Origin: Crocinitomicaceae bacterium
GTDB taxonomy: Bacteria > Bacteroidota > Bacteroidia > Flavobacteriales_G > Salibacteraceae
NCBI GenBank assembly: GCA_002707155.1
Contig: PAME01000003.1
Coordinates: forward strand, 63,216 to 127,215
Direction of reading: 5' to 3'
DNA length: 64,000 bases
Both the position numbers and the translations under genes were made by a program. Of the stretch, positions 34,701 through 43,578 are shown piece after piece (within the stretch, counting starts at the first letter, position 1; the number at the start of each line of letters is the position of its first letter). Under the pieces are notes generated by a model that worked only from the letters and a program-made list of their open reading frames with translations, had not been told where the DNA came from and did not search any database.

Positions 34701-34730
34701 CTAAAGTAGCAAACTAAATAAGGTTTCCAA
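34701..34730 (-). promoter_or_regulatory. Promoter of the A-B-A-B-A operon
   Basis: Minus-strand TTG (34730-34728), 19 bases, then TACTTTAG (34708-34701), one base off TAnnTTTG. Predicted start near 34694, about 16 bases before the A1 start codon. Confidence 0.5.
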
Positions 34731-34833
34731 ATGAGAAAGGAAACAGGCTATCAACAAAAAATAAAAACATAAATATCTGAAATACAGTTAATTAAAATAT
34801 TTTTAAGATTAGTTCACATTATTAAAAGTTTCT

Positions 34834-34841
34834 TAGTTTTG
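34834..34841 (+). promoter_or_regulatory. Putative -7 promoter box of the antiporter gene
   Basis: TAGTTTTG matches TAnnTTTG; a TTC (one base off TTG) lies 18 bases upstream at 34813. Start of transcription near 34848 leaves about 40 bases of leader. Confidence 0.4.
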
Positions 34842-34887
34842 GTCGAAACACTTAAAAAAATAAATCTAACAAACAAAATCTATTAAA

Positions 34888-36456
34888 ATGAAGGGTAACT
34901 GGAGGTTTGTACTTACGTCCTTAATTGGACTATTTATAATCGGATTGTCATACGGACAAGCTGATGATAATCAAACTATCGACGAAGATGTACCTGCGAT
35001 TGAACAAACTAGTGAGCCAACCAATGAATCGATGTCTGAATCTACATCAGAAGAGGCAGTTGAAGAATCGGCTTCATCTGAAGTTGAGTCTCATAGTGAG
35101 TCGGCTGAAGAAAGTGATTCAAGTGAAAAACATGGTGGTCATGATCATAAAGGAATGAGCACCTTGGATCTAATCGCATTATTAGTGCTGTTAGCTGCAT
35201 TATTTACGTTTATCAATATTCATTATATAAAGCTTCCCGGAACTATTGGACTAATGCTTCAAGCATTGTTTTTAAGTTTACTGATAGTAGGAGCTGGTTT
35301 TGCATTCCCTTCAATTAGACAAGGAGCTGAAAATATTATGCGAAATGTTGATTTTACAGAGGTTCTGCTCAATATCATGCTTAGTTTCTTGCTTTATGCT
35401 GGTGCATTGCATGTGGATATTGACAAGTTGAAAGAAGAATCCGCCTCTGTTTTTATTCTTGCCATTTTCGGAACATTAATGTCGACGTTCTTAATCGCTA
35501 CTTCCATCTATTATTTCCTTGGAATTTTTGATTTATCATTTGAAGTTGAGTACATACATTGTTTATTACTTGGAGCTCTTATCTCCCCTACCGATCCAAT
35601 TGCCGTATTAGCAATTCTGAAAACGACTAATATTTCTAAAAACCTTCAAATTAAAATTGAAGGTGAGTCATTGTTTAATGATGGTATTGGTGTTGTTGTT
35701 TTTATTACCATTCTTGCTATCGCAACTGGAGGCTCGGGCCATGGTGGTGGTGAAGAGATTACAGCTGGATCTGTTGCCTTCTTGTTTGGCAAAGAAGTCT
35801 TCGGTGGACTTTTATTAGGAGGACTTTTTGGTGCACTTGGATATTGGCTATTGGTTGTTATTGACAATGCGCACGAGGAACTTGAAGTATTAACAACTCT
35901 TGCATTGGTATTGGTTGGTACTCAAATAGCTGTTCACTTGCATATTTCAGCGCCACTTGCTATGGTGGTAATGGGTCTTATTATAGGACGTGGAAACGCT
36001 AGTCATGGGGAGTTAGACGAAAACGGTGAGGAAATTGAAGGAATTGCCGGTGAATATGTAATGAAATTTTGGCACTTAGTAGATGAGGCTATGAATGCAA
36101 TTCTGTTCATACTTATCGGACTTGAAATGTTAATAATAATTGAAGAAAGTTCAGGAGCGTTTTTCCAGATAGGAGTTATTAGCATATTCATTATTCTTAT
36201 TGGAAGGTTCCTTGGAGTTGCTATTCCTGTTACTATTCTTGACTTTTTCAAGCGATCAGCAACCGGAACAATTCCAATTCTTACTTGGGGTGGTTTAAGA
36301 GGAGGTATATCAATTGCGCTCGCACTTTCATTATCTGGAGAAGACATTGGAAAAGACGTAAAATATTTGATCGTAACTATTACCTATTGTGTAGTTGTAT
36401 TTTCTATACTTGTTCAAGGTATGACCATTGAAAAACTGGTAAAGAAATACTTATAG
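34888..36456 (+). CDS. CPA1-type Na+/H+ antiporter with acidic periplasmic N-terminal extension
   Basis: Sodium-proton exchanger of 522 residues, NhaP-like, with about 12 membrane segments. CPA1 landmarks are GALISPTDPIAVLAIL, ESLFNDGIGVVVF (the Asn-Asp pair) and WGGLRGGISIALALSL. Unusually, the transporter core is preceded by a cleavable-looking signal peptide (residues 1-24, ending YGQ) and an acidic Ser/Glu/Asp-rich segment (25-80) ending in a His cluster (KHGGHDHKG, 81-89). Such an extension would lie outside the cytoplasmic membrane and might bind cations or sense pH. A terminator follows the gene, which is monocistronic. Confidence 0.9.
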   Translation: MKGNWRFVLTSLIGLFIIGLSYGQADDNQTIDEDVPAIEQTSEPTNESMSESTSEEAVEESASSEVESHSESAEESDSSEKHGGHDHKGMSTLDLIALLVLLAALFTFINIHYIKLPGTIGLMLQALFLSLLIVGAGFAFPSIRQGAENIMRNVDFTEVLLNIMLSFLLYAGALHVDIDKLKEESASVFILAIFGTLMSTFLIATSIYYFLGIFDLSFEVEYIHCLLLGALISPTDPIAVLAILKTTNISKNLQIKIEGESLFNDGIGVVVFITILAIATGGSGHGGGEEITAGSVAFLFGKEVFGGLLLGGLFGALGYWLLVVIDNAHEELEVLTTLALVLVGTQIAVHLHISAPLAMVVMGLIIGRGNASHGELDENGEEIEGIAGEYVMKFWHLVDEAMNAILFILIGLEMLIIIEESSGAFFQIGVISIFIILIGRFLGVAIPVTILDFFKRSATGTIPILTWGGLRGGISIALALSLSGEDIGKDVKYLIVTITYCVVVFSILVQGMTIEKLVKKYL

Positions 36457-36482
36457 AACGACATAAAAATCAGACATGAAAA

Positions 36483-36513
36483 CTTCTATCGGAATTCCGG
36501 TAGAAGCTTTTTT
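36483..36513 (+). terminator. Terminator after the antiporter gene
   Basis: Stem CTTCTATCGG / CCGGTAGAAG around an AATT loop, followed by a T run (36508-36513). Confidence 0.88.
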
Positions 36514-36624
36514 ATTTACAGACTATTTTCACGAATTAAGGTCGATGCAGGGGCGCCATATCTATCATACTATTCAACCCTATTTCTTCCCAAGCAAATA
36601 GGCCTAGCTTCCTTTTTTGAAAGT

Positions 36625-37689
36625 TTATTTAACCGATTGCCACTTAGAATAATTATGTCTCAACACATGCTCTGCAGGCTTATTTTGAGGAGTAAAGCCA
36701 ATGTGTTGCTCACCACCTGAATTTTTATGCTCAGGGAACCATTTCCAAATAAACCCACCAATAATCCATGGCTTTGACCATGCCTCTTCAAACATCGTTG
36801 AATACAGTGTTTTTTGATTATCTAAATGAACAGTCCGATTGATATTGTCAGATTCCCAAGGTCTTTTAGCCGCATATTCTATACTTCTATAGCCACACTC
36901 TGCAAAGAGTACCTTTTTGTCGTATTTCTTAGAAACATTTTCCATTTCAATTAACCAAGGTTCCCAACCAATAGCCAAACTGTCTTTTGTTACAACTTTT
37001 TCGTTTGATAATGGGAAATAGGCATCTACTGCTATCAAGTCTAAATCCTTCCAAATCCAAGTATTTTTATAGGCATCCCAATTAGCGGCATAAGTTAACT
37101 TACCTTTATAAATCAAGCGAATTTCTACAATTAAATCTTTCCAAAATTCTAGTCGGCGGTCAATAAAGGTTTCTAATTCTGTACCTACACAAAATATCTC
37201 CGTTTTAGTTTCAGCAGCAATTTTTGCAAACTTTAGAACATACGCACGATAATTCGTTTCAAAATTTATCCATTCTTTTTCACTGTGCAATTCAAAATGT
37301 CCTGAGTAAGCCCCTCCTCGAAACCATATTTGTGGCTTCACCATTATTTTCAAGCCTTGTTCTCTAGCTAAATCTATTGTCTTTTTGACACCAACCGTAG
37401 TTTCTCCCCACCACTGATTGTTATCATCAAATCGGAGATGGGATTCGCCACTAGTTCCTATAGCAAATGGAATAACGGCAATGTAATTGGCATTTGTATG
37501 TTTAACAGGAAGCATATCTGCTTCTGTAATTTCTCTTGGACCAGCTACATAACTCAATCCGAAAATTTCTTCAGTTTCATCATGAATATGCATTTGCGGC
37601 GAAATAGAGCCTTTTTGCACCACTATTTTGTCCTTATTGTAGGAGCAACTGCAGAAAAAGACTAATATGCAAAAACCTACGACTTTCAT
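36625..37689 (-). CDS. GH113-like glycoside hydrolase lipoprotein
   Basis: Predicted TIM-barrel glycosidase of about 354 residues. The ATG at 37689 opens a lipoprotein signal peptide (lipobox FFCSC). Family landmarks are GLSYVAGPREI, IMVKPQIWFRGGAYSGHFEL, the likely acid/base Glu in FCVGTELETF and the likely nucleophile Glu in VLFAECGYRS, then GGFIWKWFPEH and GFTPQNKPAE near the end. This layout fits glycoside hydrolase family 113 (beta-mannanase relatives). The substrate is not certain. It is isolated, with more than 350 gene-free bases upstream. Confidence 0.82.
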   Translation of the reverse strand: MKVVGFCILVFFCSCSYNKDKIVVQKGSISPQMHIHDETEEIFGLSYVAGPREITEADMLPVKHTNANYIAVIPFAIGTSGESHLRFDDNNQWWGETTVGVKKTIDLAREQGLKIMVKPQIWFRGGAYSGHFELHSEKEWINFETNYRAYVLKFAKIAAETKTEIFCVGTELETFIDRRLEFWKDLIVEIRLIYKGKLTYAANWDAYKNTWIWKDLDLIAVDAYFPLSNEKVVTKDSLAIGWEPWLIEMENVSKKYDKKVLFAECGYRSIEYAAKRPWESDNINRTVHLDNQKTLYSTMFEEAWSKPWIIGGFIWKWFPEHKNSGGEQHIGFTPQNKPAEHVLRHNYSKWQSVK

Positions 37690-38064
37690 TTTTGGTCTGT
37701 TTTTCTTATTGTGTAAATAGAGCATTCAAATCTATTAATACCGCATCCAACTTAACTTCACGAAAAACGTTCAATGCTTCTTCATTTCAACTCGATGACT
37801 TTCCTTCTTTAAATTGGTAAATCTACCAATTGAATTACTATTTGCTATTTCAAAACTCTGCATGTCCCTTATTCTTTGTTGATGTTCTTTTTGCTTTCTG
37901 AATTCTTAAGTGAATGTTTAACGCACAAAGCTGTATAGCACTTAACGAAGAAAGTGGAAATTCACATATGATTCTATTCAAGACCATTTTAAAAGCGTTA
38001 TTTTTTGTTCTTAATTTTTAACTGGAAACCACTATTTCACGCTAGCATTCAAGACCTAATAAAG
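37690..38064. other. Gene-free intergenic region
   Basis: About 375 bases between the GH113-like gene and truA. No open frame, repeat or hairpin terminator was seen; only the truA promoter box at the right edge. Confidence 0.6.
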
Positions 38065-38072
38065 TAAATTTG
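38065..38072 (+). promoter_or_regulatory. Putative -7 promoter box of truA
   Basis: TAAATTTG matches TAnnTTTG and ends 5 bases before the TTG start codon at 38078, predicting a leaderless message. Confidence 0.4.
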
Positions 38073-38077
38073 CCGCC

Positions 38078-38842
38078 TTGAAAACGAAGCTTAAAAGGTG
38101 GTTCATAGAATTGAGTTATAATGGTGCTGCCTTTAGTGGCTGGCAACGTCAAATAAACGCTCCTTCTGTTCAGCAAACTATTGAAGAAGCAATGAGCCTA
38201 GTATTTCAAAACCGTATTGAGCTGTTAGGTTGCGGCAGAACAGATACTGGAGTCCATGCAAAATCCTACTTTGCTCATTTTGATACAGAAGATTCGATTG
38301 AACCTAATGCGTTAGTTTTTAAATTGAATAGTATTCTAAAAAACGATATCGGTATTTCACGAATTTGTCCTGTTAGTGATACACTTCACGCCCGGTTTGA
38401 TGCAAACTCAAGAACCTATAAGTATTTTGTCCTATTTGATAAAAACCCATTTGAACTCCAATACAGTCATTATATATACGGTGCAAAACCTGATGTTGAA
38501 CTCATGAACCAGGCTGCTGAATTCCTGCTTGGAGAGCGCGATTTCTCTTGCTTTGAGAAAATTGGCTCGGACAACTCCACGAGTATTTGTAATATAACAC
38601 ATGCCAAGTGGGAAAAAACAGAAAGTGGTATCGTATTCGAAATTTCGGCTAATCGTTTTTTACGCAATATGGTTCGCGCTATTGTTGGAACTTTGTTGGA
38701 TGTAGGTTTAAAGAGTACCACAATAGAAGACTTCAAAAACATTCTAAAAAATAAGGACAGAAGCCAAGCCGGAGCTTCTGCACCAGCAAAGGGCCTGTTT
38801 CTTTGGCATATTACTTACCCAAATATTAAAAGTTATGAGTGA
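38078..38842 (+). CDS. truA: tRNA pseudouridine(38-40) synthase
   Basis: Converts uridines 38-40 of the tRNA anticodon arm to pseudouridine. The 254-residue protein has the N-terminal YNGAAFSGWQRQ and the catalytic motif GCGRTDTGVHA (Asp56), then HARFDANSRTYKYF and FLRNMVRAIVGTLLDVG, all diagnostic. It starts with TTG, the only usable start in frame. The last 8 bases overlap the start of the ABC exporter gene, so the two are co-transcribed. Confidence 0.95.
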   Translation: MKTKLKRWFIELSYNGAAFSGWQRQINAPSVQQTIEEAMSLVFQNRIELLGCGRTDTGVHAKSYFAHFDTEDSIEPNALVFKLNSILKNDIGISRICPVSDTLHARFDANSRTYKYFVLFDKNPFELQYSHYIYGAKPDVELMNQAAEFLLGERDFSCFEKIGSDNSTSICNITHAKWEKTESGIVFEISANRFLRNMVRAIVGTLLDVGLKSTTIEDFKNILKNKDRSQAGASAPAKGLFLWHITYPNIKSYE

Positions 38843-40595
38843 AATAACGGGTAAAGTATTTGATACCAAAGTATTTAAGCGTATTCTCAAATACGTAAAA
38901 CCTTATCAATCGCGTTTTATTTTTACGGGCTTATTGACTTTTCTGCTTGGGTTTTTAGGGCCTGCCAGACCTATTTTAGTGCAATACACATTAGATAATT
39001 CCATTATAACTCCAAATCCAACCCTCCTATTTCAGCTAACAGCTGCCATGATTGGCCTTTTAGTCGCAGAAACTGTGGTTCAGTTCTACCAAACCTATAT
39101 GGCCAATTGGGTTGGTCAAAATGTAATAAAAGATCTTAGAGAGGAAACCTATCATAAAATTTCTGCTTTTAAGCTAAAGTACTTTGACCAAACTCCAATT
39201 GGAACTATGGTTACAAGAGTTGTATCAGATATTGAAACCATTGCCGATGTTTTCTCAAATGGCGTTCTAATAATTGTTGGCGATATTTTGAAACTCATAA
39301 TCGTGATCATAATCATGTTCGTTACCGATTGGCGACTAGCCTTATTGAGTTTAGGGTCAATTCCCTTTTTACTAATTGCTACAAAAATGTTTAACAAGGC
39401 TATAAAATCAGCCTTCCAAGATGTAAGAACAGAGGTATCACGTCTCAATGCTTTTGTTCAGGAACACATTACGGGCATGAATATCGTTCAGATTTTTAAC
39501 CGCGAACAAAAGGAATACGAAAAGTTTAAAGGAATAAATAAAAAGCACCGAAATGCGCATATTAGAACGGTTTGGGCTAATGCTATTTTCTTTCCGGTCG
39601 TAGAACTATTCAGCGCTACCTCACTGGCGCTATTAGTTTGGTTTGGCTCTAAAGGAATACTTGATGAATCTGTTTCATTTGGAAACCTAGTGGCATTTAT
39701 TTTATACATCCACATGCTTTTCCGACCTATCAGACAACTTGCCGATCGATTCAATACATTGCAAATGGGCATGGTGAGCTCTGAACGTGTTTTTAAAGTT
39801 TTAGATACCGATGCAAAAATCGAGAATGAAGGAAATCTTAAATTGAAAAATCCAAAAGGCCAAATTGATTTTAAAGATGTCTGGTTTGCTTATAATGAAC
39901 CCGAATGGATTTTAAGAGATATAAATTTTAGCGTTGCACCTGGTGAAAAAGTAGCCTTAGTTGGGCCAACAGGAGCTGGAAAATCTTCCATCATTAACCT
40001 TTTAGGACGATTTTATGAATACCAAAAAGGCACGGTTAGTATTGATGGAAACTTAATTCAGGATATTGACCTTAATTCTTTGCGAAAGCATGTAGGAATT
40101 GTAGTTCAAGATGTTTTCCTATTCTCGGATACTATTTATAATAATATTACGCTCAACAACCCAAGAATTACCATGGAGGAAGTAAGAACAGCCTCCAAAG
40201 AAATTGGTGCCGATGACTTTATTATGCGTTTGCCAGGAGATTATCAATATGCAGTTGGAGAACGCGGCGGAACATTATCTGTTGGGCAAAGGCAATTATT
40301 GGCTTTCATCAGAGCTTATCTTTACAATCCTGAAATTTTAATATTAGACGAAGCAACTTCATCTGTAGATACCGAATCTGAAGAAATGATTCAAAAAGCT
40401 ACTGAAAAAATTACCGAAAACCGAACTTCCATTATAATTGCCCACCGATTGGCGACGATTCAAAAATCAGATCGGATTATGGTGGTTGACGTTGGAAGAA
40501 TTATAGAAAGTGGCAATCATACAGAATTATTGAAGGAAAATGGCTTCTACAAAAATTTGTACGATATGCAATTTGCAACTGAATTAGAATCATGA
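38835..40595 (+). CDS. ABC exporter, fused permease and ATPase (MsbA/MDR-like)
   Basis: Half-size ABC exporter of 586 residues that works as a dimer. Six membrane helices occupy roughly residues 28-300. The ATPase domain has Walker A GPTGAGKSS (377-385), Q-loop VVQDVFLF, signature LSVGQRQ (481-487), Walker B ILILDEATSS (501-510) and switch His537 in IAHRLAT. The NBD begins with IDFKDVWFAYNEPEWILRDINF. It could flip lipid A precursors or export drugs; sequence alone cannot say which. The last 4 bases overlap the start of the metalloprotease-like gene. Confidence 0.93.
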   Translation: MSEITGKVFDTKVFKRILKYVKPYQSRFIFTGLLTFLLGFLGPARPILVQYTLDNSIITPNPTLLFQLTAAMIGLLVAETVVQFYQTYMANWVGQNVIKDLREETYHKISAFKLKYFDQTPIGTMVTRVVSDIETIADVFSNGVLIIVGDILKLIIVIIIMFVTDWRLALLSLGSIPFLLIATKMFNKAIKSAFQDVRTEVSRLNAFVQEHITGMNIVQIFNREQKEYEKFKGINKKHRNAHIRTVWANAIFFPVVELFSATSLALLVWFGSKGILDESVSFGNLVAFILYIHMLFRPIRQLADRFNTLQMGMVSSERVFKVLDTDAKIENEGNLKLKNPKGQIDFKDVWFAYNEPEWILRDINFSVAPGEKVALVGPTGAGKSSIINLLGRFYEYQKGTVSIDGNLIQDIDLNSLRKHVGIVVQDVFLFSDTIYNNITLNNPRITMEEVRTASKEIGADDFIMRLPGDYQYAVGERGGTLSVGQRQLLAFIRAYLYNPEILILDEATSSVDTESEEMIQKATEKITENRTSIIIAHRLATIQKSDRIMVVDVGRIIESGNHTELLKENGFYKNLYDMQFATELES

Positions 40596-41494
40596 TAAGA
40601 CTGATTACCCTATTAATTATTGGCCTGTCATTTTTTGCATCATACGCTCAAGATTCAAAAAGTACTTCTCGCGAAAACCTAGATTATGAAGCGGATAAAA
40701 TTGCAAAAGAAGCAACCACCAATATATTGAATTACATTGGCTTGCCTCCAGACTTCAAGGTAGTTCAGTTAGATATTCCCAATGTTATAGCATATACGAA
40801 ACACCGAGATCGCTACATTGGCTACAATCCAAAGTTCATTCAACGCTTGCGCATTCAATCTGAAACCGATTGGAGTGCTTATAGTGTTTTGGCGCATGAA
40901 ATTGGACACCACCTTGCTGGCCATACCGAAAAAAGTGGAAGATCGAACCCTGGAAATGAATTGGTGGCAGATCATTTTAGCGGATTTATTTTACAAAGAA
41001 TGGGCGCTACTTTGGCTGAGGCAGAATCTGCTTTATTGAGTTTAGAAGAAATTGGCGGTATTTCCGATACGATTCACCACCCACCTATTCACTCTCGAAT
41101 TACTTCTTTGGCGGAAGGTTGGATGCAGGCAGCTTCCTTAAATTTAAACTGTACCGTGCTGGAGAAAGTTGAAACTCCAGAAGCGCCTACAAGCGATCGC
41201 TACCTGCACAAGTGCACCTTTAACGGCGATGAAAACGTGTATTATATCAATCAAAACGATCAAGTAATCTGGTTTAATGAAAGGGGACGACCAATAGAAA
41301 TTGGTAAGAAATTACCGTCGGAAACGACAAATTTCGCTTGGAATATTCGTTACGGACGGAGCATTTATGGAGTTGATGCCAAAGGTGTTATTTGGTCAAC
41401 AACAAACTACAGTTCTAGCTTTAAAGTTGGAGTAATAGATGAGTTTACTTACGACCCAAAAGAAGGTGAGGCAAAATCAAAACCTTCAAAATAA
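40592..41494 (+). CDS. Exported HExxH (M48-like) metalloprotease-type protein
   Basis: Secreted or periplasmic protein of 300 residues with a signal peptide ending at SYAQ. The zinc-protease motif HEIGHH (His102, Glu103, His106) is followed about 17 residues later by NELVADHFSG, whose Glu123 fits the third ligand of M48-like gluzincins. A final 100-residue domain with repeated aromatic strands (YYINQNDQVIWFNERGRPIEIG, WNIRYGRSIYGVDAKG) may be a binding module. Proteolytic activity is inferred from the motif only. It ends the truA-ABC-protease operon. Confidence 0.75.
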   Translation: MIRLITLLIIGLSFFASYAQDSKSTSRENLDYEADKIAKEATTNILNYIGLPPDFKVVQLDIPNVIAYTKHRDRYIGYNPKFIQRLRIQSETDWSAYSVLAHEIGHHLAGHTEKSGRSNPGNELVADHFSGFILQRMGATLAEAESALLSLEEIGGISDTIHHPPIHSRITSLAEGWMQAASLNLNCTVLEKVETPEAPTSDRYLHKCTFNGDENVYYINQNDQVIWFNERGRPIEIGKKLPSETTNFAWNIRYGRSIYGVDAKGVIWSTTNYSSSFKVGVIDEFTYDPKEGEAKSKPSK

Positions 41495-41501
41495 AATAAC
41501 C

Positions 41502-42314
41502 CTACAAACTTCTGATTAATTCAGTAAAAATGGTTGTCATTAAAGGCTCTGCATTCTTAGCAACTTCCTGCACGTCGGTATGCGTTACTTCCACAATTTT
41601 ACCCTTTACTCCCAAATCTGAGATAATTGAACATGCAAAACATGGAATTCCCAGGTGACGTGCTGCAATAACTTCTGGTACCGTAGACATTCCTACTACA
41701 TCTGCTCCAATAACACGCACGTAATGGTATTCTGCAGGGGTTTCCAAACACGGTCCACTTACTCCCGCATAAACGCCTTCTTGAACTTTAATTTCGTGCT
41801 CATTTGCAATCGAATGCGCTTTCCCAATCAGCGATTTATCGTAGGCTTCACTCATATCTGGAAAACGAGTACCCAATTCGTTAATATTTGGCCCCATTAA
41901 AGGATTGTCTCCAAACAAGTTGATATGATCATTCAAAATCATTATATCGCCAATTTCATAAGTTTCATTGACTCCTCCACAAGCATTTGAAAGCAGCAGA
42001 TGCTTTATACCCAATTGCTTCATAACTCGAATTGGAAAAACAACTTTGTTCATTCCATATCCTTCATAATAATGAAATCGACCTTGCATGGCAACTACAT
42101 TTTTACCTCCAAGTTTTCCGAAAATCAATTTACCAGCATGACCTTCAACGGTTGAAATTGGGAAGTTTGGAATATCAGAATAATCCAGTTCCAATTCTGC
42201 TTCAATCTTATCCGCTAAACCTCCTAATCCTGAACCTAAAATGATTCCAACGGCAGGTTGATGTTGAATTTTACGATTTAAAAAATCGGCTGTTTTATTT
42301 ATTTCTTGCAACAT
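41502..42314 (-). CDS. Purine nucleoside phosphorylase
   Basis: Cleaves purine nucleosides with phosphate to give free base and ribose 1-phosphate, for purine salvage. The 270-residue protein is the trimeric (PunA/NP-II) type: GIILGSGLGGLADKI, VEGHAGKLIFGKLGGKNVVAMQGRFHYYEGY, LLLSNACGGVN, GPCLETPAEYHYVRVIGADVVGMSTVPEVIAARH. It overlaps the 3' end of lpxK by 20 bases, indicating co-transcription, and is convergent with the protease-like gene. Confidence 0.95.
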   Translation of the reverse strand: MLQEINKTADFLNRKIQHQPAVGIILGSGLGGLADKIEAELELDYSDIPNFPISTVEGHAGKLIFGKLGGKNVVAMQGRFHYYEGYGMNKVVFPIRVMKQLGIKHLLLSNACGGVNETYEIGDIMILNDHINLFGDNPLMGPNINELGTRFPDMSEAYDKSLIGKAHSIANEHEIKVQEGVYAGVSGPCLETPAEYHYVRVIGADVVGMSTVPEVIAARHLGIPCFACSIISDLGVKGKIVEVTHTDVQEVAKNAEPLMTTIFTELIRSL

Positions 42315-43356
42315 ACTCTAAAATTTGTTCATCAAACTCATCCTTGTCTTTTCCATGAAACTGTACTTGAACTGGAATAAAATAAATGGGTTTACCTCCA
42401 AGAATTTCCTTTATGCCAGAGGATTGCAATCGAACCGAATCCTTTTCTGTGGTGAGGATAATTTTATTTTTTCCTTTTAATTGCTCAAATTCCTTCACAA
42501 TTTTCTGAATGTCATTAATCATAAAATTATGATGATCTCCAAACCTCAAATGACGAATTGAATTGACTTTATCTTTCAAATGATATTCTAAAATTGAAGG
42601 TTTGGCTATGCCTGTAAACAAAAGGATATCACTTTCTTTTCCGAGCTTAATACTTTTCGGATGTTCGTTTTTGTAAACGGGTTTTATGTTGTTATACGAT
42701 AGATAAGAGAAGTAGACTTTTTGGTACGGTTTAGCTTTTAATTGCTTGCGAATGGCTCGTGCATCCACCGGTGAAAAAATCGGAGGACATTTTGTAACCA
42801 CAATAATATCGGCGCGCTGCGCGCCCCAATGTGGTTCTCTCAAACCACCAGTCGGCAGCATTAGGTCTTTAATGTATAACTTACTGTAATCGGTCAATAA
42901 AATAGAAAGACCCGGTTTTATGGTACGATGCTGAAAAGCGTCATCCATTATCACACACTTCGTCTCAGGATATTTTTCACGAATAGTTCTAATTCCTCGA
43001 TTTCGGTTTGCATCAACAAAAACATTTAGATACGGGTAATTATCTTTGAAAACTTTAGGCTCATCCCCTACATCTAGAAACGAATGATTCCTAGAAACTT
43101 CAAGAAAACCAGTAGTATTTCTGCCATAACCTCTGCTCAAAGTAGCAATTTTGCTTTTTCTTTTCAATAATCGAATTATATATTCTACATGTGGACTTTT
43201 GCCTGTTCCACCCATTGATAAATTACCAACAGAAATTACAGGAAAATCGTGGATTTTGGAACTAAAGAATCCAATGTCGTACAAGAAGTTTCGCAACGTC
43301 ATAAGCCCTCCGTACAGAAAAGCAATTGGATAAAGAATAAATCGAATTATTTTCAT
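42295..43356 (-). CDS. lpxK: Tetraacyldisaccharide 4'-kinase
   Basis: Phosphorylates the 4' position of the lipid A disaccharide precursor at the inner membrane. The 353-residue protein has an N-terminal membrane helix, P-loop VGNLSMGGTGKSPH (43-56), LSRGYGR, VGDEPKVF, MDDAFQHR and TEKDSVRL, the standard LpxK pattern. It is the first gene of a pair with purine nucleoside phosphorylase. Its presence shows a Gram-negative envelope with lipid A. Confidence 0.94.
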   Translation of the reverse strand: MKIIRFILYPIAFLYGGLMTLRNFLYDIGFFSSKIHDFPVISVGNLSMGGTGKSPHVEYIIRLLKRKSKIATLSRGYGRNTTGFLEVSRNHSFLDVGDEPKVFKDNYPYLNVFVDANRNRGIRTIREKYPETKCVIMDDAFQHRTIKPGLSILLTDYSKLYIKDLMLPTGGLREPHWGAQRADIIVVTKCPPIFSPVDARAIRKQLKAKPYQKVYFSYLSYNNIKPVYKNEHPKSIKLGKESDILLFTGIAKPSILEYHLKDKVNSIRHLRFGDHHNFMINDIQKIVKEFEQLKGKNKIILTTEKDSVRLQSSGIKEILGGKPIYFIPVQVQFHGKDKDEFDEQILEYVARNK

Positions 43357-43551
43357 TAAGACACAAAGTTATAAAGTATAAACAGCTTAATCATAGATTA
43401 AAACTATTTCTATAAGTTTCTTCCTTGCAAAAGCGCAATAGCATCGAACTCCTATTTGTTGAATGAGTGCAAAATCATTTCAGAACCTAGACACTATCTA
43501 TTTAGGTCTATTAAAAATAAGATACCGTTCAAGCTAAAATTCCGAATAGAT

Positions 43552-43559
43552 TAGTTTTG
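43552..43559 (+). promoter_or_regulatory. Putative -7 promoter box of the Nif3-like gene
   Basis: TAGTTTTG (exact TAnnTTTG) lies 20 bases before the ATG at 43579; a TTC sits 21 bases upstream of it at 43528 in place of TTG. Confidence 0.4.
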
Positions 43560-43578
43560 GACTCCAAAATTCAACATC

